Below, piece after piece: positions 1 through 8,243 of a stretch of 64,000 nt of DNA. Location: contig NZ_SCOT01000003.1 in assembly GCF_005502465.1 (NCBI RefSeq), positions 169,822-233,821 of the forward strand, written 5' to 3'. The stretch's first letter is position 1, and each line of letters opens with the position of its first letter. The position numbers and the translations under genes are program-made. The stretch is from Sphingopyxis sp. L1A2A. Its GTDB lineage: Bacteria; Pseudomonadota; Alphaproteobacteria; Sphingomonadales; Sphingomonadaceae. Under the pieces are notes generated by a model that was given only the letters and a program-made list of their open reading frames with translations, searched no databases and was not told where the DNA came from.

Positions 1-79
1 CGGTGCTGGTGCGCGCCTCGAGCACCCGCCGCGATTCGGTCGCGATCGCCTGTTGGCCTTCGTCATAGAGGATGGTCAT
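1..79 (-). CDS. acyl-CoA dehydrogenase, N-terminal fragment (partial)
   Basis: The window edge cuts this gene. Read from the ATG at 79 down to base 1 it gives 26 codons beginning MTILYDEGQQAIATESRRV. That is the usual opening of a family of sphingomonad acyl-CoA dehydrogenases, FAD enzymes that oxidise acyl-CoA thioesters in fatty-acid or side-chain breakdown. No catalytic residue lies inside the window, so the family call rests on the N-terminus alone. It is divergent from the nitronate monooxygenase gene, and about 130 bp between the two starts must hold both promoters. Another flavoprotein of similar N-terminus remains possible. Confidence 0.55.
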   Translation of the reverse strand, partial: MTILYDEGQQAIATESRRVLEARTST

Positions 80-212
80 GATGCCATTCGTCCCGCTCCC
101 ATTATCTTGTCTTGCCAATGAACCGGACGTTGACGTAAACGTCAAGCCAATTCCGGCGCGGCGGCGACGTAGCGTCAATTTGTCGCGACCGAACATGGGG
201 AAGGACTGTACG

Positions 213-1193
213 ATGGCTTTCAAGACACGCATCACCGAAATGCTGGGGATCGAACATCCTATCGTCCAGGGCGGGATGCAGAGCGTCGGCTATGCCGAAC
301 TGGCGAGCGCGGTGTCGAACGCCGGCGGCCTGGGCATCATCACCGCGCTGACCCAGCCCAGCCCTGAGGCGCTGCGCGATGAGATCGAGCGTTGCCGCGC
401 GATGACCGACAAGCCGTTCGGGGTGAACATGACGGTGTTCCCGACAATCAACGCCCCTGATTACAAGGCCTATGCGCAGGCGATCATCGATGGCGGGGTC
501 AAGATCGTCGAGACCGCGGGGACGCAGGCGGTGCGCGAAATCTGGGAGATGCTGAAACCCCATGGCATCGCCATCCTGCATAAGTGTACCGCAGTGCGCC
601 ACGCTTTGTCGGCCGAACGCGCGGGCTGTGACATCATCTCGATCGACGGTTTCGAATGTGCGGGACATCCCGGCGAGGACGATATTCCCGGGCTGATTCT
701 GATCCCCGCCGCCGCCGACAAGGTGAAGATCCCGATGCTGGCGTCGGGTGGGTTCGGCGACGGGCGCGGCCTTGTGGCGGCGCTGGCGCTGGGCGCCGAG
801 GGTATCAATATGGGCACGCGTTTCTGCGCGACGGTCGAGGCGCCGATCCACGACAATGTGAAGCAGGCCTATGTCGATAATGACGAGCGCGGCTCCTACC
901 TGATCTTCCGCAGCCTCAAGAACACCGCGCGCGTCGGCAAGAGCGAAGTCAGCGAGGAGGTCGTGCGCCGGTTGGCGCAGCCCGACGCGACCTTTGCCGA
1001 TGTGGCCGAACTGGTGAACGGCAAGGCCGGGCGCGAACTGCTCGAAACCGGCGACCTGACCAAGGGGGTGTTCTGGGCCGGCATGGTGCAGGGGCTGATC
1101 CACGACGTTCCGACCTGTCAGCAACTGATCGACCGTATCATCGCTGACGCGGATGCGATCGTCGATCAGCGGCTGGCTTCCATGCGCGGATAG
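213..1193 (+). CDS. nitronate monooxygenase (2-nitropropane dioxygenase family)
   Basis: The 326-residue protein is an FMN-dependent TIM barrel of the nitronate monooxygenase family, which oxidises alkyl nitronates such as propionate 3-nitronate to carbonyl compounds. The N-terminus carries the family motif IVQGGM, and the segment FECAGHPGE holds the histidine taken as the catalytic base in this family. ASGGFGDG and ALGAEGINMGTRF fit the phosphate-binding end of the barrel. The open frame extends back to 72, but I start at the ATG at 213: homology begins there and a GGGGAAGGA ribosome-binding stretch lies just upstream. The gene after it also carries a flavin-related domain. Some family members have other substrates, so the exact substrate is not assigned. 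Confidence 0.85.
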   Translation: MAFKTRITEMLGIEHPIVQGGMQSVGYAELASAVSNAGGLGIITALTQPSPEALRDEIERCRAMTDKPFGVNMTVFPTINAPDYKAYAQAIIDGGVKIVETAGTQAVREIWEMLKPHGIAILHKCTAVRHALSAERAGCDIISIDGFECAGHPGEDDIPGLILIPAAADKVKIPMLASGGFGDGRGLVAALALGAEGINMGTRFCATVEAPIHDNVKQAYVDNDERGSYLIFRSLKNTARVGKSEVSEEVVRRLAQPDATFADVAELVNGKAGRELLETGDLTKGVFWAGMVQGLIHDVPTCQQLIDRIIADADAIVDQRLASMRG

Positions 1194-1234
1194 TCCGGCA
1201 CGCCGTTGAGGCGCTGGCGCGGCGCGCGCGCTTT

Positions 1235-1270
1235 CGATATGATCCGATTCTTCGCAATTTGATCATATCG
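1235..1270. repeat. 10-bp perfect inverted repeat in an intergenic gap
   Basis: The arms CGATATGATC (1235-1244) and GATCATATCG (1261-1270) are exact reverse complements, separated by 16 bases. They lie in the gap between the nitronate monooxygenase and the flavin reductase fusion, 45 bases before the latter's start. No T-tract follows, so an intrinsic terminator is unlikely. A dimeric-regulator operator for the downstream gene is the best guess. Confidence 0.45.
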
Positions 1271-1314
1271 GAACCCGTCGGCGTCCTCGCCCGCCGGTGC
1301 GCCAAGGGGGATGT

Positions 1315-2406
1315 TTGAGCCTCATCGAATATAAGGGTTTCGGCGGCGCCCTGCTGCCCGCCGATGTGCTGGGCGATGACAATGACCCCGCGGTGCTGCT
1401 GATCCCCGACATCGGGCAGGATCGCGGCGCGTGGCGCGCGGTCGCCGAGGGGCTGGTGCTGTCAGGTCGCCGGGTGGTAAATCTTGATCTGCGCGAAGCC
1501 GGTGGACCGGATCAACTGGCGGCGCATATCGAAGATTTACGCCTCGTCCTTGCGCAAATGGGGTCGCGCCCCGTCGTCGTTGCGGCGCGGCACGGCGGTT
1601 GGATCGCAACGCGCGCGCTGGCAACCGACGGCGTATTGCTCGCCGGTGGACTTGTGCTGGTCGATATGCCCGAGGATGCCGACGCCATCGCGAGCGGCAT
1701 CGCGGCGCGCCAGATGGTGCCGACGCTGGTCGTGCGCGGCGGCTTTGCCCCCGCGCAATGCAGCGCCGCAAGCGATGCGTTCAGCGCCGCGCTGCCGATC
1801 GGCGAAAGCGCCGACATTGACGAAGCCGATCTGGCACTCGACGCCGACCGGACCGAGGCTTTGCTCGGCCAACTGCTCGAATTTCTTGAGCGGCGTCAGC
1901 CGCGCGAAGCGACCGAGTTTCAGGCGGGATCGGACCCACGAACGCTGCGCGATGCGATGGGCTGCTTTGCCACCGGGGTGACGATCGTCACCGCGCTCGA
2001 TACGACGGGGGTGCCGGTGGGGCTGACCGCGAACAGCTTTACCTCGGTCTCGCTCGATCCGCCGCTGCTTCTGGTGTGCATCGCCAATTCCGCCGGAACC
2101 GCAGCCGCGCTGCGCGGGGCGGAGCATTTCGGGGTCAATGTGCTGCAAATCGGCCAGCAACCCGCATCAAACCGTTTCGCGACGCGCGGCGAAGACCGGT
2201 TCGCCAACCTGCCATGGGCGCCGGGCCAGACTGGCGTGCCGCTGCTTGGCAGCTCGCTGGTATCGTTTGAATGCGCCCGCGAATCGCTCCACGAGGCCGG
2301 CGACCATTTCATCCTGGTCGGCCGCGTCGTGCGCGCGCAATTCGAACCGCACCGCGATCCTTTGCTCTATTTTCGCGGCAAATATCGCCGACTGCATTTC
2401 GCGTGA
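1315..2406 (+). CDS. inactive alpha/beta-hydrolase domain fused to a flavin reductase domain
   Basis: The 363-residue protein has two parts. Residues about 25-195 look like an alpha/beta-hydrolase (VLLIPDIGQDRGAW near the oxyanion strand), but the nucleophile elbow reads A-R-H93-G-G, so the catalytic Ser is replaced by His. No convincing catalytic Asp/His pair is visible. Residues about 209-363 are a flavin reductase-like FMN-binding domain (MGCFATGVTIVTA, GLTANSFTSVSLDPP, GDHFILVGRV), as found in the small reductase components of two-component flavin monooxygenases. The start is a TTG at 1315 behind AAGGGGGAT, chosen over the GTG at 1297 because it has the better ribosome-binding site. Its neighbour is a flavin monooxygenase-type enzyme, so supply of reduced flavin is a reasonable but unproven role. 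Confidence 0.75.
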   Translation: MSLIEYKGFGGALLPADVLGDDNDPAVLLIPDIGQDRGAWRAVAEGLVLSGRRVVNLDLREAGGPDQLAAHIEDLRLVLAQMGSRPVVVAARHGGWIATRALATDGVLLAGGLVLVDMPEDADAIASGIAARQMVPTLVVRGGFAPAQCSAASDAFSAALPIGESADIDEADLALDADRTEALLGQLLEFLERRQPREATEFQAGSDPRTLRDAMGCFATGVTIVTALDTTGVPVGLTANSFTSVSLDPPLLLVCIANSAGTAAALRGAEHFGVNVLQIGQQPASNRFATRGEDRFANLPWAPGQTGVPLLGSSLVSFECARESLHEAGDHFILVGRVVRAQFEPHRDPLLYFRGKYRRLHFA

Positions 2407-2466
2407 TCGGGGTCTGAGGCTCGGCTGGTGGCGGGCAGGGTGGTTTGGCGCACAAGGCGTTCCGGT

Positions 2467-4941
2467 CTATGTCGCCATCAGGGTCCGGACCGAGACTTTG
2501 AGGCTCTGACGGCAGGCCAGGTAACCCACCAGGCATACGGTCGCCACCATGGCAAAAACCATTGCTGCCACCCAAAGAATGTTGGGGTTGTAGGTCAGAT
2601 TGAACTGGGCCTGATAGATCAATAGTCCCGCGCTCCAGGTGCCCGCGATAGCCCCAGCGGCGGCGATCAGGGCGGTAACGCCCCAATCATAGAAATTCAG
2701 CCTCAGGCAATCCGTATCCCTAAGCCCCATGCTTATCAGCAGGCCATTTTTCTGGCGATCATCGGCGCTGAAGCCGCTCACCGATGCCGCGAGCACGAAG
2801 AGCGCCAGCAAAAGCACCATGGCGGCATAGCCGCTCGTTACTTTCGTGACGATGCCAAGCGTCTGGTCGAACCGTTCGGTCAGTTCCTGAAGCGGGACCA
2901 GCGAGAGGGTGGGATATTGTTGCCACAGGCCCGCCAACGCACCCCATGCCGGTTCCGGCAATTCCATGCTGCCCATATAGCGGGTCGGGGCATCAATATG
3001 CGCCCTCGCCGACAATGGAACCTGGAACCAGAAGGTGATCGATCCAGCGCCCGGTTGGTAGGCGTGGCTTGCCACCAGGGTAAAGTCATAGGCTTTGCCA
3101 CCGATCTGGTAGCTGAGCGTGTCGCCATAGTCGAACCCCATGTCGGTCATGACTTCGGGTTCGGCGGAAATCTGCCGCCAGTTGTCCGTGCCTGCCGGCC
3201 ACCAGTCACCGCCGACGAGACGGTTGTTCTTAGGGATGGTGTCGGTCCAGCTCAGCCGGATCGGATCTTTGAGCGTGGCCAAGGTGTCGCTGGGTTTCTG
3301 GATGTCTGCAAGGGCTTTGCCGTTCACGGCAACCAGCTGTGCAGACACAAATGGGCGCAGGGATCGCACGCTGCTGCCCGTCTCCCCGGCCCAGCGATGG
3401 ATCGCGTCAATCTGGTCTGTCTGGGCTTCGGCGATCATCAGATTGCCATCATGGCTACGGCCATAGCCTTCCATGGTTGTGCCCAGGTCCCGCATCAGCA
3501 TCAGCGAAAACAGCAGGAGAAACCCGCACAATCCCAGTCCCATCACCTGCGCCGATTTGGCAAACAGCCGCTGCCGCATCATGAAAAAGGCGAAGGGCAG
3601 CAGGCCCGCGCGGCGGCGGCCCCAGTGATCGCCCAGCCGGATGACGGACCACGTCAGCACCACCATCAGCGCGAGCGCTGCGGCGATGGCCGCCAGCGTC
3701 ATGCCGGTCAGCAGTATATTGTCGGAATAGGCGGCGGCGAGCAACGTTATCGATGCGATGCTCCAGAACAGCCGCTGCCACACATAACTGCTTTCGGCCG
3801 GATTGCGGATGAGCGAAAGCAGCGACGCGCGGGACAGCTGGATGAAGCTGGGAACCTGAAGCGCGAGCAGCAGCAGGAAGAAAAGGCCGATGGTCTTCAC
3901 GGCCGGTGCCACATGCCATGCGGCGCTAAGCCCGGGGAAATATCCTTGCAGTTCGGCGACGATCAGCCCGTATGCAAATATGGTCAGCGTGCTGGCGATG
4001 GCGATGGACAGAATGAAACCGGCCAGCCATTCGCCCAGCGCCATCAGCATGGCGGTGCGGGTGCGCGTGCCAAAGCTCGCGTAAATCGCAAGCCGATAGC
4101 GCATTTTTGCAAGCCAGCGGCGATTGGTCATATCAAGGGCCACGGCGCCCATGAAAAACAGGATCACCGATGCCAGGCCGAGAAAATTTTCGGTCCGTTG
4201 CCAGAAACTGGCCAGCGGGTGCTGGCCACCGAATTTCTTGATCACGCTGGCGCCAGGCAGGGTCTTGCGCGACCATGTTTCAATCGCCTGCTGCTGGTTT
4301 TCATCCGCAGCGACCAGATAGCGCGTGCGGTCCTTACTGCTCTTGATTGATGCGCCCTTGAAGCTCTCGCTGTGCACCATGGCGCGCAGGGCCGTGCTAT
4401 GGCCTTCCATGATGCGGTCGGGTTCATGAAACAGGATGGCACTGAGGCGTAAGTCTGTGCCGCCGATGGTGAGGATGTCACCCACCCGCGTCCCCAGCTT
4501 GATGGCGAGCCGCGAATCGATCCAGATCTCGCCGACCCCCGGACCTCGGCTGACGGCGCGCTGCGTGGCGGCCGGGGTGTTGCCAATCTGGAGATTGCCC
4601 TGCAACGGATAGGCGTCATCGACCAGCTTCAGCTGAACGCGCGCCCATTCATCCTTGTGGGTAAGGGTGATGTCGGCCAACTGCGTCACCGACAGCCCCG
4701 CCGCTAGGGATTTGAATGCGGCTTCCTCACCCTTTGTCAGGGGAGAATGGCTTTCAATCACCAGGTCGGAGCCCAGCATCTGGTCGAGATTGTCGGCCAG
4801 ATAGCTTTGGATCGACGCGCTGGTGAGCGTCAGCGTCATGAGGAAAAACAGCAGGGCGGTTTGCGTGGCCAGGCTGATGCGCCCGTCGCCGCCCTTGAGA
4901 TCACGCAAGCCATTCTCGAGGATCAGTTTGACTCTGTTCAT
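2467..4941 (-). CDS. ABC transporter permease, FtsX/LolE/YbbP-like
   Basis: This 824-residue integral membrane protein has several hydrophobic segments. One lies near residues 20-45, a cluster follows at about 240-430, and another sits close to the C-terminus. Large non-cytoplasmic domains lie between them, an architecture typical of the duplicated FtsX/MacB/YbbP permeases that extract or move lipids and lipoproteins. The start ATG at 4941 overlaps the stop of the ATP-binding gene as ATGA, so the two are almost certainly translated together as one transporter. The open frame runs 37 codons further upstream, but that part lies inside the ATPase gene. The substrate cannot be read from the sequence. 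The gene converges on the flavin reductase fusion. Confidence 0.8.
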   Translation of the reverse strand: MNRVKLILENGLRDLKGGDGRISLATQTALLFFLMTLTLTSASIQSYLADNLDQMLGSDLVIESHSPLTKGEEAAFKSLAAGLSVTQLADITLTHKDEWARVQLKLVDDAYPLQGNLQIGNTPAATQRAVSRGPGVGEIWIDSRLAIKLGTRVGDILTIGGTDLRLSAILFHEPDRIMEGHSTALRAMVHSESFKGASIKSSKDRTRYLVAADENQQQAIETWSRKTLPGASVIKKFGGQHPLASFWQRTENFLGLASVILFFMGAVALDMTNRRWLAKMRYRLAIYASFGTRTRTAMLMALGEWLAGFILSIAIASTLTIFAYGLIVAELQGYFPGLSAAWHVAPAVKTIGLFFLLLLALQVPSFIQLSRASLLSLIRNPAESSYVWQRLFWSIASITLLAAAYSDNILLTGMTLAAIAAALALMVVLTWSVIRLGDHWGRRRAGLLPFAFFMMRQRLFAKSAQVMGLGLCGFLLLFSLMLMRDLGTTMEGYGRSHDGNLMIAEAQTDQIDAIHRWAGETGSSVRSLRPFVSAQLVAVNGKALADIQKPSDTLATLKDPIRLSWTDTIPKNNRLVGGDWWPAGTDNWRQISAEPEVMTDMGFDYGDTLSYQIGGKAYDFTLVASHAYQPGAGSITFWFQVPLSARAHIDAPTRYMGSMELPEPAWGALAGLWQQYPTLSLVPLQELTERFDQTLGIVTKVTSGYAAMVLLLALFVLAASVSGFSADDRQKNGLLISMGLRDTDCLRLNFYDWGVTALIAAAGAIAGTWSAGLLIYQAQFNLTYNPNILWVAAMVFAMVATVCLVGYLACRQSLKVSVRTLMAT

Positions 4942-5597
4942 GCCGTTGCCTTCAGCTGTCCGCTCTCCAGAAGCAGGCTTGCGTCGGCACGCATGGCCAA
5001 CTGTCGGCTGTGGGTCACGATCACGAGGCCGCACCCCGTCTCGCGGGCGCAATCGAACATCAGCCCGGCCACAGCTTCGGATGTGTGCATGTCCAGATTG
5101 CCGGTGGGCTCGTCGGCGAAGATAAACCGCGGGGCGGTAACAAAGGCCCGCGCCACCGCAATGCGCTGTTGCTCGCCGCCACTCAATTGGTGGGGGCGGT
5201 GCCGGGCACGATCTTTCAGCCCCACCTTTTCAAGCCAGAGGGCGGCGATGTCGAACGCGTCCCGATAGCCCTTCAGGCGAAGCGGCAACGCCAAATTGCC
5301 GATGGCATAGAGCTCCGGCATCAGATGGAATTGCTGGAAAATGAAACCGGAATTGGCGCGCATCGTCAGTGCGTCCACCGGAACACCGTCGATGGTGAAG
5401 CAAACATCGCCCCCCGCCGGCATCTCCAGCCCCGCGGCGATCGACAGCAGGCTGGACTTTCCCGCGCCCGAAGGGCCGATGATGGCCAGCGTTTTGTCCG
5501 CACGGATCGTGTATGAAAGGCTATGGAACAGCTCGATCCGTTCGCTGGCCGTATCAAAATGGTGGCTGATGCTGTTTAGTTCGATCGAATCCCGCAT
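4938..5597 (-). CDS. ABC transporter ATP-binding protein, LolD/MacB-type
   Basis: This 219-residue ATPase of the LolD/MacB subfamily should power the adjacent FtsX-like permease. The Walker A motif is GPSGAGKS (about residues 39-46), the signature motif LSGGEQQR, and Walker B FIFADEPTGNLD, with a switch His in VIVTHS. The start is the ATG at 5597, which has AGGAG seven to eleven bases upstream. A longer open frame continues toward 5858 but runs into the 3' end of the DJ-1/PfpI gene and adds no conserved residues. The permease gene overlaps the stop by four bases. Family and partner are clear; the exported cargo is not. Confidence 0.88.
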   Translation of the reverse strand: MRDSIELNSISHHFDTASERIELFHSLSYTIRADKTLAIIGPSGAGKSSLLSIAAGLEMPAGGDVCFTIDGVPVDALTMRANSGFIFQQFHLMPELYAIGNLALPLRLKGYRDAFDIAALWLEKVGLKDRARHRPHQLSGGEQQRIAVARAFVTAPRFIFADEPTGNLDMHTSEAVAGLMFDCARETGCGLVIVTHSRQLAMRADASLLLESGQLKATA

Positions 5598-5704
5598 AAT
5601 CTGCTCCTGTCGATCGGTTGCGGCAATCACCGCCTGCGAAAACGCAATCTGGTGCCCGTTTGAGGCGGCAGACGCATTGGAACAACGCGCCTGCCGATCG
5701 TCGA

Positions 5705-6748
5705 TCATTGCATTTTTGCGAGCTTGCCGCGGGCTTCGGCGATGGCCGTGGTCAGTTCCGGCCGTTTGAAATGCGGCGAGGTCAATTCCATCACTTCGAC
5801 CGCATGCGTCAGCGCGTCGCGATCCGACCCCGCCGATTGCGCCCGGAAAAAACCCCACATGGCAATCAGCGGGACATCATATTGCGAAGGGTCGGCGTTA
5901 AACGACGCCCGCGCTTTCGCGTTGTCGTCGCCTAGCATCTGGGAAAGCAGCGCCATGCTCCGTTCATCGGCCCATGGCTGGCGCGGCGCAAGCGGGCGTC
6001 CCATCGCCTTGATCACGGCTTCTGCCGCAGCCGCAGTGGAAGAGGGATTTTGTCCCGTCACCAGCCGGCCATCGGTCACCACATGACTCAACATCATCGG
6101 CGCCTCGCTGAATTTTGCACCCGAGCCGCGCAATCCGCTTTCCAGAAGCACGGGAAATGACGGGGCCCAGCCCTTGCCGAACAGGGCCTCTTCCTCGTTG
6201 GAAAAGCCGGTTACGGACCGCCCTTCCAACAGCGATGCGCCACCTTTAAGTGGCACATTCATGAACACGGCCGGGCCATGGCAGACGGCACCGACGACAC
6301 CACCGGCCTGATATGTTTCGGCCAGCATCGTTTTCAGATTGGCGTTCACCGGCAAATCAAACATCGCGCCTTTGCCGCCAATGATGAAGATCGCTGCATA
6401 TTTCTCATTGCCTACGCTTGCGATCGCGCGGGTGCTGGTCAGTTTCGCTGCGGCCTCGGGGTCGGCCAGGAAACGACTATTATAGGGCTTGTTGGGATTG
6501 AATCGGTCGGCCACGACCGCCCCGCCGGATGGACTTGCAATATCGACCTGAAGGCCATTGTCCGCGAACACAACATAGGCCTGTGACAGCTCGTCCATTT
6601 CGAATCCAGGGCGCGCCTTGCCTTCATCCAATCCATGACCGCTGACGACGAGCAGGACGCGATTGTTGGCTTCGGGTGTGGCGTTGGCGGGTGCCGCGAC
6701 AAGCAAACCAAGCGCGCATGACAGCATCATTGTTATCCGGAATTGCAT
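5705..6748 (-). CDS. secreted DJ-1/PfpI (type 1 glutamine amidotransferase-like) protein
   Basis: The 347-residue protein starts with a signal peptide (residues 1-23, ending PANA). A DJ-1/PfpI domain follows at about 28-245. The nucleophile elbow GAVCHGPA places a reactive Cys156 next to His157, the pattern of chaperone/glyoxalase/protease-like members, and FIIGGKGAMFDL is also typical. About 100 residues at the C-terminus go beyond the usual domain and I recognise nothing in them. Periplasmic location is inferred from the signal peptide. The gene lies 107 bp upstream of the ABC ATPase on the same strand and may be co-transcribed with the transporter. Family members range from methylglyoxal hydrolases to peptidases, so no reaction is assigned. 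Confidence 0.8.
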   Translation of the reverse strand: MQFRITMMLSCALGLLVAAPANATPEANNRVLLVVSGHGLDEGKARPGFEMDELSQAYVVFADNGLQVDIASPSGGAVVADRFNPNKPYNSRFLADPEAAAKLTSTRAIASVGNEKYAAIFIIGGKGAMFDLPVNANLKTMLAETYQAGGVVGAVCHGPAVFMNVPLKGGASLLEGRSVTGFSNEEEALFGKGWAPSFPVLLESGLRGSGAKFSEAPMMLSHVVTDGRLVTGQNPSSTAAAAEAVIKAMGRPLAPRQPWADERSMALLSQMLGDDNAKARASFNADPSQYDVPLIAMWGFFRAQSAGSDRDALTHAVEVMELTSPHFKRPELTTAIAEARGKLAKMQ

Positions 6749-6834
6749 CTTCTGCCTTTCACATGTTTTATGATGCTGGTGGCTGTCGCGCAGAGCACGT
6801 CATAACAATGTGAAATTTCTTTCCCACTTTGGCA

Positions 6835-6966
6835 AAAATGTCGGACTGGATATTGTGGGACACTCAGGGATCCGAATCGCTTCTCGAACCCGCAGCAACG
6901 CAAACGGGCCAGAAACGGTTCGGGAAAATGTGGGATTAGAGTTTGGCGGACAGGGTGGGATTCGAA
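6835..6966. repeat. imperfect direct repeat with the tRNA-Ser 3' end
   Basis: Bases 6835-6876 align without gaps to 6925-6966 at a constant offset of 90, with 30 of 42 positions identical by my count. The second copy covers the 3' end of the tRNA-Ser gene, including GGGATTCGAA of the T arm, and the sequence just beyond it. The first copy has GGGATCCGAA at the same place. The offset is close to the length of the tRNA itself. A decayed second tRNA end or an old attachment-site remnant would both fit. Confidence 0.35.
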
Positions 6967-7033
6967 CCCACGGTGAGCTTGCACCCACGGCGGTTTTCAA
7001 GACCGCTGCCTTAAACCACTCGGCCACCTGTCC
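6944..7033 (-). tRNA. tRNA-Ser (anticodon TGA)
   Basis: Read on the minus strand the acceptor stem is GGACAGG at the 5' end, paired with CCTGTCC. The discriminator is G and CCA is encoded. The anticodon loop CTTGAAA gives anticodon TGA, reading UCA and other UCN serine codons. The D arm (GGCCGAGTGG), a long variable arm (GTGGGTGCAAGCTCAC) and the T arm (GGGTTCGAATCCC) are all present. The long variable arm and the G discriminator confirm class II serine identity. The total is 90 bases with CCA. Confidence 0.95.
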
Positions 7034-7181
7034 GCACGGTCGCCGCCATAGCGCGATGCGGCTTTGCGGCAAGAAAAACCTTGCCGGCTCGGCCCGCCGT
7101 GCGAATGACTCGGCTCGTCCCGCCATCGCCTAGCCAAGCCGCTCGCATCTGTGCGAGACACGCCTTATGGGTGGGAACATC

Positions 7182-8243
7182 ATGCACGCTATCAGTTTAA
7201 AAATCGGACGCCTTTTCGCTCTCACCGCTGCCCTTCTGTCGGCATGGCTGCTCACCGCATCGGCCCCGCTCCATGCGCAGAGCAGCGACAGCGGCTTTGA
7301 CGCCTATGTCCAGTCGCTGTGGCCCAAGGCGCAGGCGCGCGGCGTGTCGCGGCAGGTGTTTGATCGCGTCACCGCAGGGCTGCGCTATAATCCGCGGGTG
7401 ATCGCGCTCGACCGCGACAATCTGGGCAGCCCGCCAACCAGCGACACCCCGATCCCGAATTTTGCGCCGTATAGGGCCAAGCATGTCGATGCGGCGCGGA
7501 TCGGCGGCGGACGCCGCGTTCATGACCGCCTGCTGCCCTTGCTGTCGCGTATCGAGGCGCGCACCGGGGTGCCGACGAGCATCATGATCGCGATCTATGG
7601 CCATGAGACCGCTTATGGTCAGGTCACCGGAAGTTTCGACCTGCCCGAAGCGTTGGCGACGCTGGCCTATGAAGGACGCCGCCGCAGCCTGTTCGAACCC
7701 GAATTCATTGCGACGCTGGAGATGGTCCAGCGCGGGGTGCCGCGCGAAGTATTGAAGGGCAGCTGGGCCGGCGCCTTTGGTTATCCGCAGTTTCTGCCGT
7801 CGGTGTATCTAGCGGTTGCCGAGGACGGCGACGGCGACGGGCGCGCCAACATCTGGTCGAGCGAAGCCGACGCGATTGAATCGATCGGCGCTTACCTGCG
7901 CCGCGCCGGCTGGCGTGCGGGGCAGCCATGGGGCGTGGCCGTGACCGTGCCGAGCAGCTTTGACCGCAATCGTTTTGCCAGCCGCCTCGCGCCCACCCGC
8001 TGCGCCCGCGTTTTCGCTCGTCATAGCCGCTGGCGCACGATGGCCGAATGGCGCGCCGACGGCATCCAGCCGATCGGCGGGCGCTGGCCCGACGGGCAGG
8101 TTCAGGCGGTGTTGCTCGAACCCGACGGCCCTGGACGGACCGCATATTTGCTGACCGGTAACTATCGTGCGATATTGGACTATAATTGTTCCAACTTTTA
8201 CGCACTGTCTGTGGGGTTGCTGGCGGATGAAATCGATCGGTAG
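7182..8243 (+). CDS. lytic murein transglycosylase, MltB/SLT family
   Basis: This 353-residue exported enzyme should cleave the MurNAc-GlcNAc bond of peptidoglycan with formation of the 1,6-anhydro product. A signal peptide of about 32 residues ends at PLHAQ. The catalytic Glu142 lies in IYGHETAYG, and the MltB-type blocks GAFGYPQFLPS and AEDGDGDGRANIW follow. The closing FYALSVGLLADEI is also typical. I use the ATG at 7182 rather than the in-frame ATG at 7167, because the signal peptide then begins normally. The end overlaps the start of rlpA by 17 bases, so the two peptidoglycan enzymes are probably translated together. No lipobox is visible, so it is likely soluble in the periplasm. Confidence 0.87.
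   Translation: MHAISLKIGRLFALTAALLSAWLLTASAPLHAQSSDSGFDAYVQSLWPKAQARGVSRQVFDRVTAGLRYNPRVIALDRDNLGSPPTSDTPIPNFAPYRAKHVDAARIGGGRRVHDRLLPLLSRIEARTGVPTSIMIAIYGHETAYGQVTGSFDLPEALATLAYEGRRRSLFEPEFIATLEMVQRGVPREVLKGSWAGAFGYPQFLPSVYLAVAEDGDGDGRANIWSSEADAIESIGAYLRRAGWRAGQPWGVAVTVPSSFDRNRFASRLAPTRCARVFARHSRWRTMAEWRADGIQPIGGRWPDGQVQAVLLEPDGPGRTAYLLTGNYRAILDYNCSNFYALSVGLLADEIDR

Noticed and set aside
2467..6943. A genomic island inserted at tRNA-Ser
   Set aside because: No integrase and no second att-like repeat at the far end are visible. Only the weak 42-base repeat near the tRNA remains, reported separately.
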